DNA of 64,000 bases from Candidatus Gastranaerophilales bacterium (GTDB taxonomy: Bacteria > Cyanobacteriota > Vampirovibrionia > Gastranaerophilales > Gastranaerophilaceae). How positions within the stretch are numbered: the stretch's first letter is position 1; the number at the start of each line of letters is the position of its first letter. The notes beneath the pieces are model-generated. The model was not told the origin of the DNA. It did not search any database and saw only the letters and a program-made list of their open reading frames with translations. Made by a program: the position numbers and the translations under genes. The stretch is taken from contig CALVAA010000001.1 of NCBI GenBank assembly GCA_944325315.1, positions 86,474 to 150,473 of the forward strand, written 5' to 3'. This document shows, piece by piece, positions 43,960 through 53,356 of the stretch.

Positions 43960-45004
43960 TTTGTATTTCAACTTTCAGTTCTAAAGCATTAAAGCAATAG
44001 CCGCTATATTCTTGTATTAAGCTTGTCAATTTAACCTCGTCTTTTTTTGTTGTAACAAAAACCGTCACACCTTCTTTTTTAGCGTTTTTAATAAGATTTC
44101 TTATATCCTTTTTTGTGTATCTGTGATGATCGTTGAATGCAATTTTTTGAATCAGATTATAATAGTTTTGTGCAAAATTAAAAAATTGTCCGGCCTGTCC
44201 GATGGCACAAAAAGCAATTGCTTTTTGTTTTTCACTTTTAAAAATTACATTAGCTTTTGTCTGTATGTTGTATACTCTGCTTGGAATCATGCCGGCTACT
44301 TTTATGGGTTTGTTAAAACTTTTAGCCCAATCAATGCTATTGGCTATATTTTCATCGCCTTTATTTACAAGGATAATTTCATCTGCACGCTTAATTTCAC
44401 TTAAGGGTTCTCTTAAAGGGCCGAGTGGTAATAGATGGCTGTTTCCGAAACGCATCTTTGAATCTATTACAATAATGTTTTTATCCTTTTGTATTTTTCT
44501 GTTTGAAAATCCGTCATCAAAAATTATTACTTTACAGCTATATTTTTCTATTGCAATATTGCAAGCCTTTTTTCTGTTTGGTGAAGTTATTACAACAACA
44601 TTGTTATCTGTATCTTTTGCTATTTGAAAAGGTTCATCTGCGCATAATGAACCGTCTTTAAATTTCAATCCTTCAAAGTCTTTAATTATAATGGGTTCTT
44701 TTGTTTTTATTTTAGATCCGTATCCTCTTGAAATAACGGCAACTTTATCATGTTTCGATATTTTATTGGCAAGTTCTGTTACAATCGGAGTTTTTCCCAC
44801 TCCTCCGGTTGTAAGGTTTCCTATACATACAGTGTGGGCGTTTATTTTTTCTTCTTTTAAAATGCTTTTTTTATATAAAAAATTTTTAGAGTTTATTATG
44901 CTTTTGTAAAAAAATTCAGACACAAAAAGCACACTATAGAGCAAAAAGTTTGCTTTTTGCTTATTATAGTGAACATTTTGTATATATGTTTTAAAATTTT
45001 TCAT
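43952..45004 (-). CDS. lpxK: Tetraacyldisaccharide 4'-kinase (lipid A synthesis)
   Basis: 350 residues. An N-terminal membrane-associated helix, then the LpxK Walker A GNLTTGGVGKTP, followed by ISRGYGSK, LCADEPFQIA, FDDGFSNR and LPLGPLREP. Phosphorylates the lipid A precursor at 4', so the organism makes lipid A and has an outer membrane. It follows mlaD by 2 bp and appears to be the last gene of the mlaE-F-D-lpxK operon. Confidence 0.95.
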   Translation of the reverse strand: MKNFKTYIQNVHYNKQKANFLLYSVLFVSEFFYKSIINSKNFLYKKSILKEEKINAHTVCIGNLTTGGVGKTPIVTELANKISKHDKVAVISRGYGSKIKTKEPIIIKDFEGLKFKDGSLCADEPFQIAKDTDNNVVVITSPNRKKACNIAIEKYSCKVIIFDDGFSNRKIQKDKNIIVIDSKMRFGNSHLLPLGPLREPLSEIKRADEIILVNKGDENIANSIDWAKSFNKPIKVAGMIPSRVYNIQTKANVIFKSEKQKAIAFCAIGQAGQFFNFAQNYYNLIQKIAFNDHHRYTKKDIRNLIKNAKKEGVTVFVTTKKDEVKLTSLIQEYSGYCFNALELKVEIQTI

Positions 45005-45006
45005 AG

Positions 45007-46368
45007 TTAAAACATTAATCTGAATAACAAGAAACGTTTATTTAACTTTTCCGAGAATTTTTTAACATTTTTAGTTATGGTTAAAACGTCTTTTATGGTA
45101 CTTTTTAGCTGAAGTTTTTCATTGTCTTCAAGTTTATTGTAATCATTCATTATACGGGCGATATTTTCTGTTATAGTAGACAAATTAGCCACCGTTGTAG
45201 TTATATCTTCTTTTAGTTTTTCGTCTTTTGTGTATTCATTTATGTAAGATGAAATATCGGACAGATTTCTCATAGTTTCATCTACATTTGCCATAATTTC
45301 TTTTGTTTGTTCGTCTTCCAAAATTTTGTTTATGTTTTCAGACATTTTTCCTACGGATTTAATGCTTTCAACAACATCTTTTTTAAGAGTTTCATCGGAA
45401 ACCAACTTGTTAACGTTATTAGAAAGGGTTGTCAGACTGTCAATTAAATCCTGGGATTGACTAATCAAGCCTTCAATTTCTGTTTTACTTGAATCAATAA
45501 GCATTGCTGCTTTGTCAAGTGTTGTGTTTGCACTTGCTGTAAGTTTTTCGATATTATCAACAGAATTTTTTAAACTTCCTATAAATTCATCCGATAAAAT
45601 TTCGGATATTTTATCGTTGGTATCAAGCATAGCATTGGTTGCACGGAATCCGAGATCCATAAATTCAGACATTCTTAAAGGTTCAATTACGGTATATTTT
45701 AAATCTTTTTTGGGTGTAGACGGGATTTCTCCGTCAAGCAAATATAAAGTAAGTTTGTTATTGTTTGTTTTTAGACCTATCATGTTATTATCCAAAACTA
45801 ATCCTGCTAAATCTATAACATAGGCAACTTTTAAGACATTTTTTGTCTTAATTTTTTGTCTTATTCCATATGGAAGTTGAGATTTTTTAATGACTTCCGT
45901 ATCAACAACTTTTCCGACTTCAACATTGCCTTCGGATAAGTTCATATATATAGGATCATTTTTTTTAATATCTGTAGTGGCTTTATTTGTTTCCGTGTAC
46001 ACTATTTCAACTTTTGGAGGAGTAACTTCAAGGAACTGTTCTCCTATAAGCCCTGATTGTTGTATTGAAACAGATGAAGCATGAGGAATTTTAATTCCTT
46101 TTTCCGTAATAACAAATCTGAGTTTAACATAGCTGTCTTTACCTTGAATTATAGGGGTAATTTCTTCTACTTGACCGATTCTAAGACCCATCATTTGAAC
46201 GGCGGAACCCGCACGCATTCCGTTTACATCTTTGAATGCGACATCAATTCTTTCGCCGCCTGAAAGGCTTCTTCCTTTTACCCAAAGGACTGTGAATATT
46301 AGAATAGATATTGCGCTTAAAGTCAATAAGCCTACTTTTAATGATGATGAGTATTTTCTTTTATTCAT
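45007..46368 (-). CDS. mlaD: MCE-domain protein, MlaD-like
   Basis: 453 residues: one N-terminal helix (about 10-27), then the MCE domain (about 35-125, DVNGMRAGSAVQMMGLRIGQVEEI and ESGLIGEQFLEV). It is longer than E. coli MlaD (about 180): the C-terminal 230 residues form a long coiled coil with Asn/Thr/Ser-rich heptads. Binds phospholipid between the membranes as a hexamer in MlaFEDB-type transporters; the coil could bridge the periplasm. AAAGGG ribosome site. Confidence 0.92.
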   Translation of the reverse strand: MNKRKYSSSLKVGLLTLSAISILIFTVLWVKGRSLSGGERIDVAFKDVNGMRAGSAVQMMGLRIGQVEEITPIIQGKDSYVKLRFVITEKGIKIPHASSVSIQQSGLIGEQFLEVTPPKVEIVYTETNKATTDIKKNDPIYMNLSEGNVEVGKVVDTEVIKKSQLPYGIRQKIKTKNVLKVAYVIDLAGLVLDNNMIGLKTNNNKLTLYLLDGEIPSTPKKDLKYTVIEPLRMSEFMDLGFRATNAMLDTNDKISEILSDEFIGSLKNSVDNIEKLTASANTTLDKAAMLIDSSKTEIEGLISQSQDLIDSLTTLSNNVNKLVSDETLKKDVVESIKSVGKMSENINKILEDEQTKEIMANVDETMRNLSDISSYINEYTKDEKLKEDITTTVANLSTITENIARIMNDYNKLEDNEKLQLKSTIKDVLTITKNVKKFSEKLNKRFLLFRLMF

Positions 46369-46383
46369 TTTCTTCCCTTTGCA

Positions 46384-47109
46384 TTATTTTGTTGCTATGT
46401 TCATAGGGCCGTTAATTGAGGCGCTTACAAATTGTCTTGCATAATCATTTTTTCCTTCAAGCAATTCATAAACACTTCCCTTAAAGACAATATCGCCTTG
46501 ATATAGCATTATAACATAATCAACAGCTCTTTTGATTGTTGATAATTGGTGCGTTACAACAACACATGAGGCATTTAAATCTTTTTTTAACTGAACAATA
46601 TAATCTTCTATCATAGTAGAAGTTACAGGATCTAAACCTGCTGTCGGTTCGTCGTATAGAATAATATTGGGATTTGTGACTATTGCTCTTGCAAATCCTA
46701 CTCTTTTTTGCATACCGCCTGACAGTTCGGAGGGAAATTTTTCTTCTATTCCTTCAAGTCCTACCATTTTAAGTTTTTGAGCTACAATTTTGTCTATTTC
46801 TTCTTTTGAATATTTTCCTCTGAATTCTCTTCTTTCCAATAATGGGAATGCAATGTTTTCGTAGACATTTAAAAAATCGAACAATGCACTGTATTGAAAT
46901 GCCATTGCAACCTCAGAATCTTTAGGGTATATAATTTCGCCTGAATCCAATGAAAGGATACCTGATATAATTTTCAAAAGGGTAGATTTTCCGCTTCCCG
47001 AAAAACCGATTACACCCAGCGTTTGTCCGTTTTCAATTTTGAAGGATATATTGTTTAAGATTTTTTTATCATCGAATGTTTTGACTAAATTTTTTACTTC
47101 TAAAGACAT
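46384..47109 (-). CDS. mlaF: ABC transporter ATPase, MlaF-like
   Basis: 241 residues from the ATG at 47109 (AGAGGA upstream). Walker A GFSGSGKST, Q-loop AMAFQYSALFDF, signature LSGGMQKR, Walker B IILYDEPTAGLDP, H-loop VVTHQ. Energises the MlaE permease. 14 bp from mlaE. Confidence 0.95.
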   Translation of the reverse strand: MSLEVKNLVKTFDDKKILNNISFKIENGQTLGVIGFSGSGKSTLLKIISGILSLDSGEIIYPKDSEVAMAFQYSALFDFLNVYENIAFPLLERREFRGKYSKEEIDKIVAQKLKMVGLEGIEEKFPSELSGGMQKRVGFARAIVTNPNIILYDEPTAGLDPVTSTMIEDYIVQLKKDLNASCVVVTHQLSTIKRAVDYVIMLYQGDIVFKGSVYELLEGKNDYARQFVSASINGPMNIATK

Positions 47110-47122
47110 TATGCTACATCCT

Positions 47123-47920
47123 CTATAGATAAAATACCGATGCAAAAACAAAGTCCCACATTGCTATTGCCAGAAATGACCATACAACGGCTTTTGTGGT
47201 AGCTAAACCGACCTCTTTAGCTCCGCCTCTGGTAGCATAGCCGCAGGATGAACTTACAAGAGCAATTGTGCCCCCGAATACAGAGGATTTAAAAATTGCA
47301 ATGAAAATGTCTCTTACATATAACCCATGCCACATTGATGTAATATAGTTTAATAAGCTTAAATCCGCACATTTGTTTGAAACAATACCGGCGCAAATCA
47401 AGCCGAATGTTGCTGAAATTATAAAAATTACCGGCATAAAAAGAACGCCTGCGGTAAATCTTGGCACAATTAAGTATTCAATCGGATCTACTTTTAAGAC
47501 CTTCATTGCGCTAATTTGTTCGGTAACAGACATTGAAGCAATTTCTGATGCAAAAGAAGACCCTACCATTGATATAATTGCAAATCCGCTCATAACAACG
47601 GCAAGTTCTCTTACCATCACAAGAGCAGAAAGCATGCCTGTGTAGTCAGCTCCTCCTTGTTTTGCTAATTCCGGTGCTAATTGCATTGCAATGATAATAG
47701 AAGTCATTCCAACAATAGCAAGACTAATCGGAAGACTGTCAAAAGCAAATCTTTTTGATTGTTCTATTGTTTCTTTGATGTTTATTCTGAGTTTTAAAAT
47801 ATATTTAACGGTATTATAAAAATCACACCCGATATTACCAAGAGTGATAAGGAATTCCGCCATTTGTTCACGAAGCAACAAAAAGCCCCTGTATGTAAGA
47901 GTTTTGTTTAGTTCGAACAT
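47123..47920 (-). CDS. mlaE: MlaE-family lipid ABC permease
   Basis: 265 residues with about five membrane helices and the MlaE motifs GMTSIIIAMQL, ELAVVMSGFAI, GSSFASEIASM-V-EQI, ALKVDPIEYLIVPR-type block and RGGAKEVGLATTKAVV. With MlaF and MlaD it moves phospholipids between the inner and outer membranes. First gene of the operon; no Shine-Dalgarno sequence is visible and a TATAAA lies 8 nt upstream. Confidence 0.95.
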   Translation of the reverse strand: MFELNKTLTYRGFLLLREQMAEFLITLGNIGCDFYNTVKYILKLRINIKETIEQSKRFAFDSLPISLAIVGMTSIIIAMQLAPELAKQGGADYTGMLSALVMVRELAVVMSGFAIISMVGSSFASEIASMSVTEQISAMKVLKVDPIEYLIVPRFTAGVLFMPVIFIISATFGLICAGIVSNKCADLSLLNYITSMWHGLYVRDIFIAIFKSSVFGGTIALVSSSCGYATRGGAKEVGLATTKAVVWSFLAIAMWDFVFASVFYL

Positions 47921-48151
47921 ATTATTATTTTATATTAAAAACAAAATTTAAGTACACAAAAAGCTTTTTTTAACCCATTTAGATTAGAAAAAATATTGCT
48001 TTAAAGCTGGCTGGACATTAATTATATTTTGTTGTAATATAAAATAAAAATAAAATTTGTTAATAAAATTTAACATTAGCTAAAATATTAGCAAATATTT
48101 TTTTTAGGTGTTTTATATGATTAAGTGTGCATAAATAAAGGATTTTAAAAA

Positions 48152-48697
48152 ATGAATGTTAAAAGTATTGAAACAAATTTACCGTTCAATCCAGTAAGAA
48201 TAAACTTCCCTGAAGGAGTTAAGGGGCAGCTGGATGCGGTAGTTAACGGGTCTCGTGCTGTTGAGCAATTGAGCGGTGAAAAAGCAAAAGAAATTGCAAG
48301 CCAAATTCCGTTGGTAACTCCTGTAAAAGGCGTTGCATTGGCAGGTCCCCTTGAAGCTGATACACTTGAAATCGGTAAAGTTGCACTTAAAGGCACAAAA
48401 GAAGCTCCGAAAAGCCCTCTAAAAGAATTCAGAGTTCCTTTGAATGATGTGAAAATTGCAGCTGAAAACAAATCAATTGTAGAAAATGCCGGCAATAAAA
48501 TATTAAATGATATGGGTATTGCAGTTAAAAAGACTGAAGGCACTCCAATAGATGTAGCTGAGCAAGCAGCTAAGAAAATGTCTAAAGGAAAAGCTGCTGC
48601 CGTGGTAGTTGGTATTTTAGCTCTTATAGGTGCTGCATTTGGTATTAAAAAAGCAGTCGACAATAAAAATGCAAATAAAGCAGCTAATCAAGCTTAA
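48152..48697 (+). CDS. Hypothetical protein with C-terminal membrane helix
   Basis: 181 residues: Val/Lys/Ala-rich soluble part, then a hydrophobic helix at about 149-167 (AAAVVVGILALIGAAFGIKKA), so tail-anchored-like topology. No N-terminal signal. AAGGA ribosome site 12 nt upstream is rather far. The codon choice (GCT, GTT, AAA, GGT) suggests strong expression. Not recognised. The preceding 230 bp have TAATATAAA-like promoter sequences but nothing else. Confidence 0.6.
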   Translation: MNVKSIETNLPFNPVRINFPEGVKGQLDAVVNGSRAVEQLSGEKAKEIASQIPLVTPVKGVALAGPLEADTLEIGKVALKGTKEAPKSPLKEFRVPLNDVKIAAENKSIVENAGNKILNDMGIAVKKTEGTPIDVAEQAAKKMSKGKAAAVVVGILALIGAAFGIKKAVDNKNANKAANQA

Positions 48698-48725
48698 AAA
48701 TCACAATATAATATAATAAATATAA

Positions 48726-48751
48726 ATATCCTCCCTATTTTGGGAGGATAT
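48726..48751. terminator. Bidirectional terminator
   Basis: ATATCCTCCC and its complement with a 6-nt loop, between the 181-residue gene and the convergent M16 gene. Confidence 0.88.
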
Positions 48752-48757
48752 ATTTTA

Positions 48758-49987
48758 TTAATTTATTTTGTATTTATCCGGTGCAATAATTGTGATTAAT
48801 TTTGGCATTTCCAAAAGTTTTTTTGCGGCTTGTTGAACATCTTCTTTGGTTATTGAAAAAATTTCTTTCATAAATCTTTCATTATAATCCAAACCCAAAT
48901 TCATCATAAAGTTGTATCCGTCAACAGCTGCTATTTGAGAATTGTTTTGGGTAAAGTATTTTAATCTTCCTGAAATGTTTTCTTTTGCGCCTAAAAGTTC
49001 TTTATCATCAAGAGGAATATCAGCCAGTTTTTGAAGTTCAATTTTAAAACCTTCAAGAGATTTTTCAATATTTTTAGGACTTGTACCTATATACATATTA
49101 AAAATTCCGCTATGCAATAAAGTTTCATACTGGCTTCTTACAGTATAAGCAAGGCCTTGTTTATCTCTAAGGTTTACAAATAATCTGCTTGAAAGACCGG
49201 ATGAGCCTAAAACATTATTCAAAACCGCATATTTAGCACACATTTCACTGTTAAATGAATCAACAATCCAGCCTTGAAGAATTTGAGCTTGAGATGCGTC
49301 GTTTTTTGAAAGGAAAATCACTTCATCTTTTGAAATATCATTTTTAAATATATCTTCGACCTCGTCTTTTATTTCGTTTGATTTCATAAAATTAAAATTA
49401 TCACTAAAATATTCTATGATTTTATTTTCATCTTTAATATCGCCGACAACAACAATTGCCTTAATGCCTTCAAGCATTTGTTTATGGGCTTCAATTACGT
49501 CTTTTTTTGTAATTTTATCTAAGTCGTTTAATATTTTTGTGTGGGTTGAAGAATAAGGGTGATTTTTAAACAAGTTTTTAACAAAACAATCTGTAAGTCT
49601 GAATTTTGGACTATCCAAATCGGAAATTATTTCTCCTTTTAGTTTAAAAACTTCTTTTTCAAAATCTTCAAATGTGGAATTGAGAATTAAATCTTTAATA
49701 AGTTCAAGAGCAAGATTAAAATCTTCGTTTAAAAATACCGAACCGCATTTAATATAATCTTGTTTTGCTTTTGTAGTAACATCAATGCATTCTTTTTCAA
49801 ACTCTAAAGCCAGTTTTTTAGCTGAATATTGTTTTGTTCCTTGAAGTAATAGTCTTGCTAAAAGCGAATTCAATCCAAAGAATTTTTCTTTTTTGTTTGT
49901 TCTAAAAAACAAACAAACACTTGTTCTTGGTGTTAATGGTGTTTTTTTAAGGAGTATATTTATTCCGTTTTTATTATACTGTTTCAT
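48758..49987 (-). CDS. M16-family peptidase-like protein, inactive partner
   Basis: 409 residues of the pitrilysin (M16) fold: SLLARLLLQGTKQYSAKKLA sits where active members have H-x-x-E-H, so the zinc site is missing. C-terminal RLFVNLRDKQGLAYTVRSQYE is the M16 R/Y substrate-binding block. It pairs with the active subunit upstream (14-bp overlap); such pairs form heterodimers with one catalytic half. Confidence 0.9.
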   Translation of the reverse strand: MKQYNKNGINILLKKTPLTPRTSVCLFFRTNKKEKFFGLNSLLARLLLQGTKQYSAKKLALEFEKECIDVTTKAKQDYIKCGSVFLNEDFNLALELIKDLILNSTFEDFEKEVFKLKGEIISDLDSPKFRLTDCFVKNLFKNHPYSSTHTKILNDLDKITKKDVIEAHKQMLEGIKAIVVVGDIKDENKIIEYFSDNFNFMKSNEIKDEVEDIFKNDISKDEVIFLSKNDASQAQILQGWIVDSFNSEMCAKYAVLNNVLGSSGLSSRLFVNLRDKQGLAYTVRSQYETLLHSGIFNMYIGTSPKNIEKSLEGFKIELQKLADIPLDDKELLGAKENISGRLKYFTQNNSQIAAVDGYNFMMNLGLDYNERFMKEIFSITKEDVQQAAKKLLEMPKLITIIAPDKYKIN

Positions 49988-51320
49988 TATTTTCTCCTTT
50001 AGGCAAAAGCAAGCTTACTGCAATTTTGTTTGGGCTTAAATATTTCTCCGCTATTTTTTCCAAATAATTGCAATCAATTGTCTCGAGTGTATTCAGGTAT
50101 TTTTGTGCAAGCGAAATATCGTTGCAAACCGTAGCCCAATAACCTATTGAATCGGCAATATCTGCAACCATTTCAGATTCTTGTGCAAAGTTTACTTTTG
50201 CTCTTTTTTTAGCCTTTTTAAGTTCTTCTGGGGTAATATTTTGCAGTTTTTCAAGGTGATTTTTTAGCTCTTCCATAACAATATCTTTTTTATTTGCATC
50301 AAAATTTGCTTCAATAAAAAAGTTATCACCGTCTTTAAATTGATAATGACAAGAATCAATCTGGTAATAATGTGGTTCTTTGGGGTTTTCAATTAATTCT
50401 GAGTACAATCTTGAACTTTTTCCGTCTCCTAAAATTGTTGAAATTAAATCAAGGGCAATTGTTTCTTTTAAGTTTTTAGCGCTGTCACAGAGTGCTCCCA
50501 TCATAATAAAGCCCGTATTTATGTCGGCATAATCATATACTGTTTTCGGGTTTTTTATTTCTAATTCCGGAATTTTGCTATCACAAACGCATTTTTCAAT
50601 GTTTGAATTGTCTTTAAATTTAAAGTTCTTTTGTATAAGTTCTATAATTTCTTCTTCGTCAAATTCTCCGACGACAATTGTTGTAATGTTATTCGGGCTA
50701 TAGAATGTTTGATAGTATCTTTTGATTTCTTCTTGAGAAATATTTGCTATGATTTCTTTAGTACCTATCACCTCTCTTTTATACGGGTGATTTTCATACA
50801 TTATATTGTTTAAGTTTTTATAAACTTTTCTCCAATTATTATCTTCACCCATTTTTATTTCTTCAATTACAACATACCTTTCTCTTTTTTCTTCGGGCAT
50901 TTTTCCTGTTGGGTCGAATTCAGGGCCTATTTCTTCTTTTGGAAAAAGGGCATCAACTATCATATCGCTGTGCATTTCAAGAGCAATTTTATGGTGTTCT
51001 TTTGGAATGTTTATATAATAAAAAGTATAATCTTTCCAGGTGGCAGCATTGATTATTCCGCCAAGTTCTTCCATGGCTCTGTCGAAACAGCCTGCTTTAT
51101 ACTTTGTTGTGCCTTTAAAAAGTAAATGTTCAACAAAGTGTGATACACCGTTATTATCTTTATTTTCATTGATTGAACCTGTTTTTATCCAGGAGCTTAT
51201 ATTAATTATTTGGCTGTCTTTTTTGGCTAAAACCACTTTATAACCGTTATTAAAAGTATAAACACTTAACGGTTTTTTTAAATACGGGTATGGAATTTGC
51301 TCTTTTTTAACTATATTCAT
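49974..51320 (-). CDS. M16-family zinc peptidase, catalytic subunit
   Basis: 448 residues with the inverted zinc motif H-F-V-E-H in SHFVEHLLFKGT and the downstream Glu in YVVIEEIKMGED. C-terminal half carries the usual inactive repeat (SSRLYSELIE). AAAGG ribosome site. Degrades peptides or processes signal sequences; coupled to the inactive partner by a 14-bp overlap. Confidence 0.93.
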   Translation of the reverse strand: MNIVKKEQIPYPYLKKPLSVYTFNNGYKVVLAKKDSQIINISSWIKTGSINENKDNNGVSHFVEHLLFKGTTKYKAGCFDRAMEELGGIINAATWKDYTFYYINIPKEHHKIALEMHSDMIVDALFPKEEIGPEFDPTGKMPEEKRERYVVIEEIKMGEDNNWRKVYKNLNNIMYENHPYKREVIGTKEIIANISQEEIKRYYQTFYSPNNITTIVVGEFDEEEIIELIQKNFKFKDNSNIEKCVCDSKIPELEIKNPKTVYDYADINTGFIMMGALCDSAKNLKETIALDLISTILGDGKSSRLYSELIENPKEPHYYQIDSCHYQFKDGDNFFIEANFDANKKDIVMEELKNHLEKLQNITPEELKKAKKRAKVNFAQESEMVADIADSIGYWATVCNDISLAQKYLNTLETIDCNYLEKIAEKYLSPNKIAVSLLLPKGENNETV

Positions 51321-51330
51321 TTTTTTGCCT

Positions 51331-51699
51331 TTATTTTAAATCTTGTCTTAAAATGCTTGCGCCTTTGAGATAGATGTGTTTGATTTCATCTTGTTTTTTT
51401 GTTGTATTAACGTTTAAAAGTACCCTCAAACACATTTTCAGGCTTCCTTTAACATCAAGTTCATGGTAACACATCATAGGAACATTTTTAAATCCGCAAT
51501 ATATACGAGCAAATTTAGCGGGAAACGCTGCGTTTAAATCAAGAGTTGTTGTAAAAAGCGCAAAAGCTATATCTTCTTTTTGAACATTGTTTTGTTTTAT
51601 AATTTCTTCTACAAGCTCAACAGTTGCGTTTTTAATTTCTTCTTCAGTGTTTGCATCCAGCGTTATAGCGCCCCTTATCCCTCTTGAAAAAATTTCCAT
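51331..51699 (-). CDS. aroH: Chorismate mutase, AroH type
   Basis: 122 residues: RGIRGAITL, the F-x-x-T-x-D-L-N-A-A-F-P-A block and ELDVKGSLKMCLRVLLNVNT, all characteristic of the Bacillus AroH trimeric enzyme. Converts chorismate to prephenate for Phe/Tyr. Start overlaps the fmt stop by one base. Confidence 0.94.
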   Translation of the reverse strand: MEIFSRGIRGAITLDANTEEEIKNATVELVEEIIKQNNVQKEDIAFALFTTTLDLNAAFPAKFARIYCGFKNVPMMCYHELDVKGSLKMCLRVLLNVNTTKKQDEIKHIYLKGASILRQDLK

Positions 51700-52631
51700 T
51701 ATTTAAAAATTGCTCCTTTTTCTATTCTCGCACCTCTAATCCAGTCGCTTGCGTTCATTTCTCCTTTGCCTTCGGGTTTTACGGTTATAATTTTTATAGC
51801 GTCAAACCCGCATTTTACAACTATTCCGTCTTTTAAAATATCGATTATTTCACCGATTTGTCCTTTTGTAGCTTTTTGAACCTGTGTTTTTAATATTTTT
51901 ATTATTTTACCGTTAAAATCGGTATGGTTTGTATTTATTTGATACATTCCCCTGATTTTGTTGTGAAGTGCTTGAGCATTCATTGACCAATTAATTTGTT
52001 TTTGTTCTTTTGTTAATTTTTTTGTGAATGTTGCAAGGCTATTATCTTGTTTGATTGTTTTTAGTGTGTTGTTGTATAGCCCTTTTAGAGTTTTATCCAG
52101 TAAAGCAGGAGCTTTTATAGAGATTTCATTCATTAATTGAACTACGTTCATATCATTTGGAATATCAATTTTTTCTTGCAGGCAAATATCTCCTGCGTCT
52201 AATTCCAATACTGTTTTCATTGTTGTTATTCCGCTATAAGGACAACCGTCTATAATTGCTTGAGCAATTGGATTTGCACCTCTGTATTTTGGAAGCAAGC
52301 TTGCATGGAGGTTAATTGTTGCAAACTTCGGAATATCTATAACTTCTTGAGATAGGATTTGGCCAAAGGCAAATGTTATAAAAAAATCCGGTTTCAGATT
52401 TTTTAGTGTTTCAATAATTTCTCTGTCTTTTGAAATTTTATCAGGTTCAAAAACATTTACAGAGCTTTCTTTTGCGATTTTTACAATATCTCTTTCGATG
52501 ATTTTTTTGCCTCTGTTTGCCGCTTTTGCTTTTTGCGTTATAAGGGCTAAGAGTTCATAGTCTTTTGAATTTATAAAAAATTTAAAAGACTCAAGTGCTA
52601 TATTTGGTGTTGCAAAAAAAACTACTTTCAA
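51699..52631 (-). CDS. fmt: Methionyl-tRNA formyltransferase
   Basis: 310 residues starting at TTG (52631), with AAGGA 6 nt upstream. The formyl-transfer residues are in NLHASLLPKYRGANPI (N and H) and the usual ITTMKTVLELDAGDI block with D. Formylates initiator Met-tRNA; its partner deformylase gene precedes it by 9 bp. Confidence 0.96.
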   Translation of the reverse strand: MKVVFFATPNIALESFKFFINSKDYELLALITQKAKAANRGKKIIERDIVKIAKESSVNVFEPDKISKDREIIETLKNLKPDFFITFAFGQILSQEVIDIPKFATINLHASLLPKYRGANPIAQAIIDGCPYSGITTMKTVLELDAGDICLQEKIDIPNDMNVVQLMNEISIKAPALLDKTLKGLYNNTLKTIKQDNSLATFTKKLTKEQKQINWSMNAQALHNKIRGMYQINTNHTDFNGKIIKILKTQVQKATKGQIGEIIDILKDGIVVKCGFDAIKIITVKPEGKGEMNASDWIRGARIEKGAIFK

Positions 52632-52640
52632 AATTATTCC

Positions 52641-53267
52641 TTATTGTTTTTGTGATTCTTCAATTTCTTTGTTTCTTTTTTGCACTTCTTCGGGGTGATT
52701 TTTTTCATATTCGCAAATTTCTTTTTCAAGAAAATCTTCATCAATTAAATAACTGTCATCAACCGGAGGAAGGTTGTATTTAGCTAAAACATTATTAGCA
52801 TCAAACCTGTTTCTGCAGTGGTCTATGAATAACTTTCCTTCAAGATGGTCAAATTCGTGTTGAATGGCTCTTGCTAGAAGCTCTCCATCCTTTGCTTCCA
52901 TTATAAAAGGGCGACCGTTTATATCAAGAGCTTTTACCATTACATTTGCGTATCTTCTAACATTTGTATAGGCTTTCGGAAAGCTCAAACAACCTTCATA
53001 GCTATTTATTGCGCCGGATTTTTTAATAATTTTAGGATTAATAAAAACCAAAGGATTAATCGGGCCGTTTGGGTCTGAAACATCAATTACGAATATCTTT
53101 AAGCTTTCTCCAACCTGTGGAGCGGCTAAACCCACGCCGTTAGCTTGATACATTGTATCGAGCATATCTGTAATTAAATTTTTAATCTTTTTTGATACTT
53201 TGGAAACTTCTTTTGTGGGTGCTCTTAGAACACTGTTTCCATATTCAACAATTTTTAATATAGACAT
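52641..53267 (-). CDS. def: Peptide deformylase
   Basis: 208 residues. Three motifs: GVGLAAPQVG, EGCLSFP with the metal Cys, QHEFDHLEG with the H-E-x-x-H. The C-terminal about 40 residues are extra, charged and probably disordered (EYEKNHPEEVQKRNKEI). Removes N-formyl from nascent proteins. No ribosome site; TAATAT lies 6 nt before the ATG at 53267, so possibly leaderless. Confidence 0.96.
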   Translation of the reverse strand: MSILKIVEYGNSVLRAPTKEVSKVSKKIKNLITDMLDTMYQANGVGLAAPQVGESLKIFVIDVSDPNGPINPLVFINPKIIKKSGAINSYEGCLSFPKAYTNVRRYANVMVKALDINGRPFIMEAKDGELLARAIQHEFDHLEGKLFIDHCRNRFDANNVLAKYNLPPVDDSYLIDEDFLEKEICEYEKNHPEEVQKRNKEIEESQKQ

Positions 53268-53356
53268 ACTTTTATATTAACACACAACAGTTTCTATAAC
53301 AAATATTCTTTGTTTGTGAGATAATCTTATTAACAAAAAATTAAAGGAGATTAAAG

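Noticed and set aside
48145..48663. 172-residue minus-strand ORF opposite the 181-residue gene
   Set aside because: Mirror frame of a gene with a plausible start and terminator; composition (Ser/Thr/Ala-rich) is that expected of an antisense shadow.
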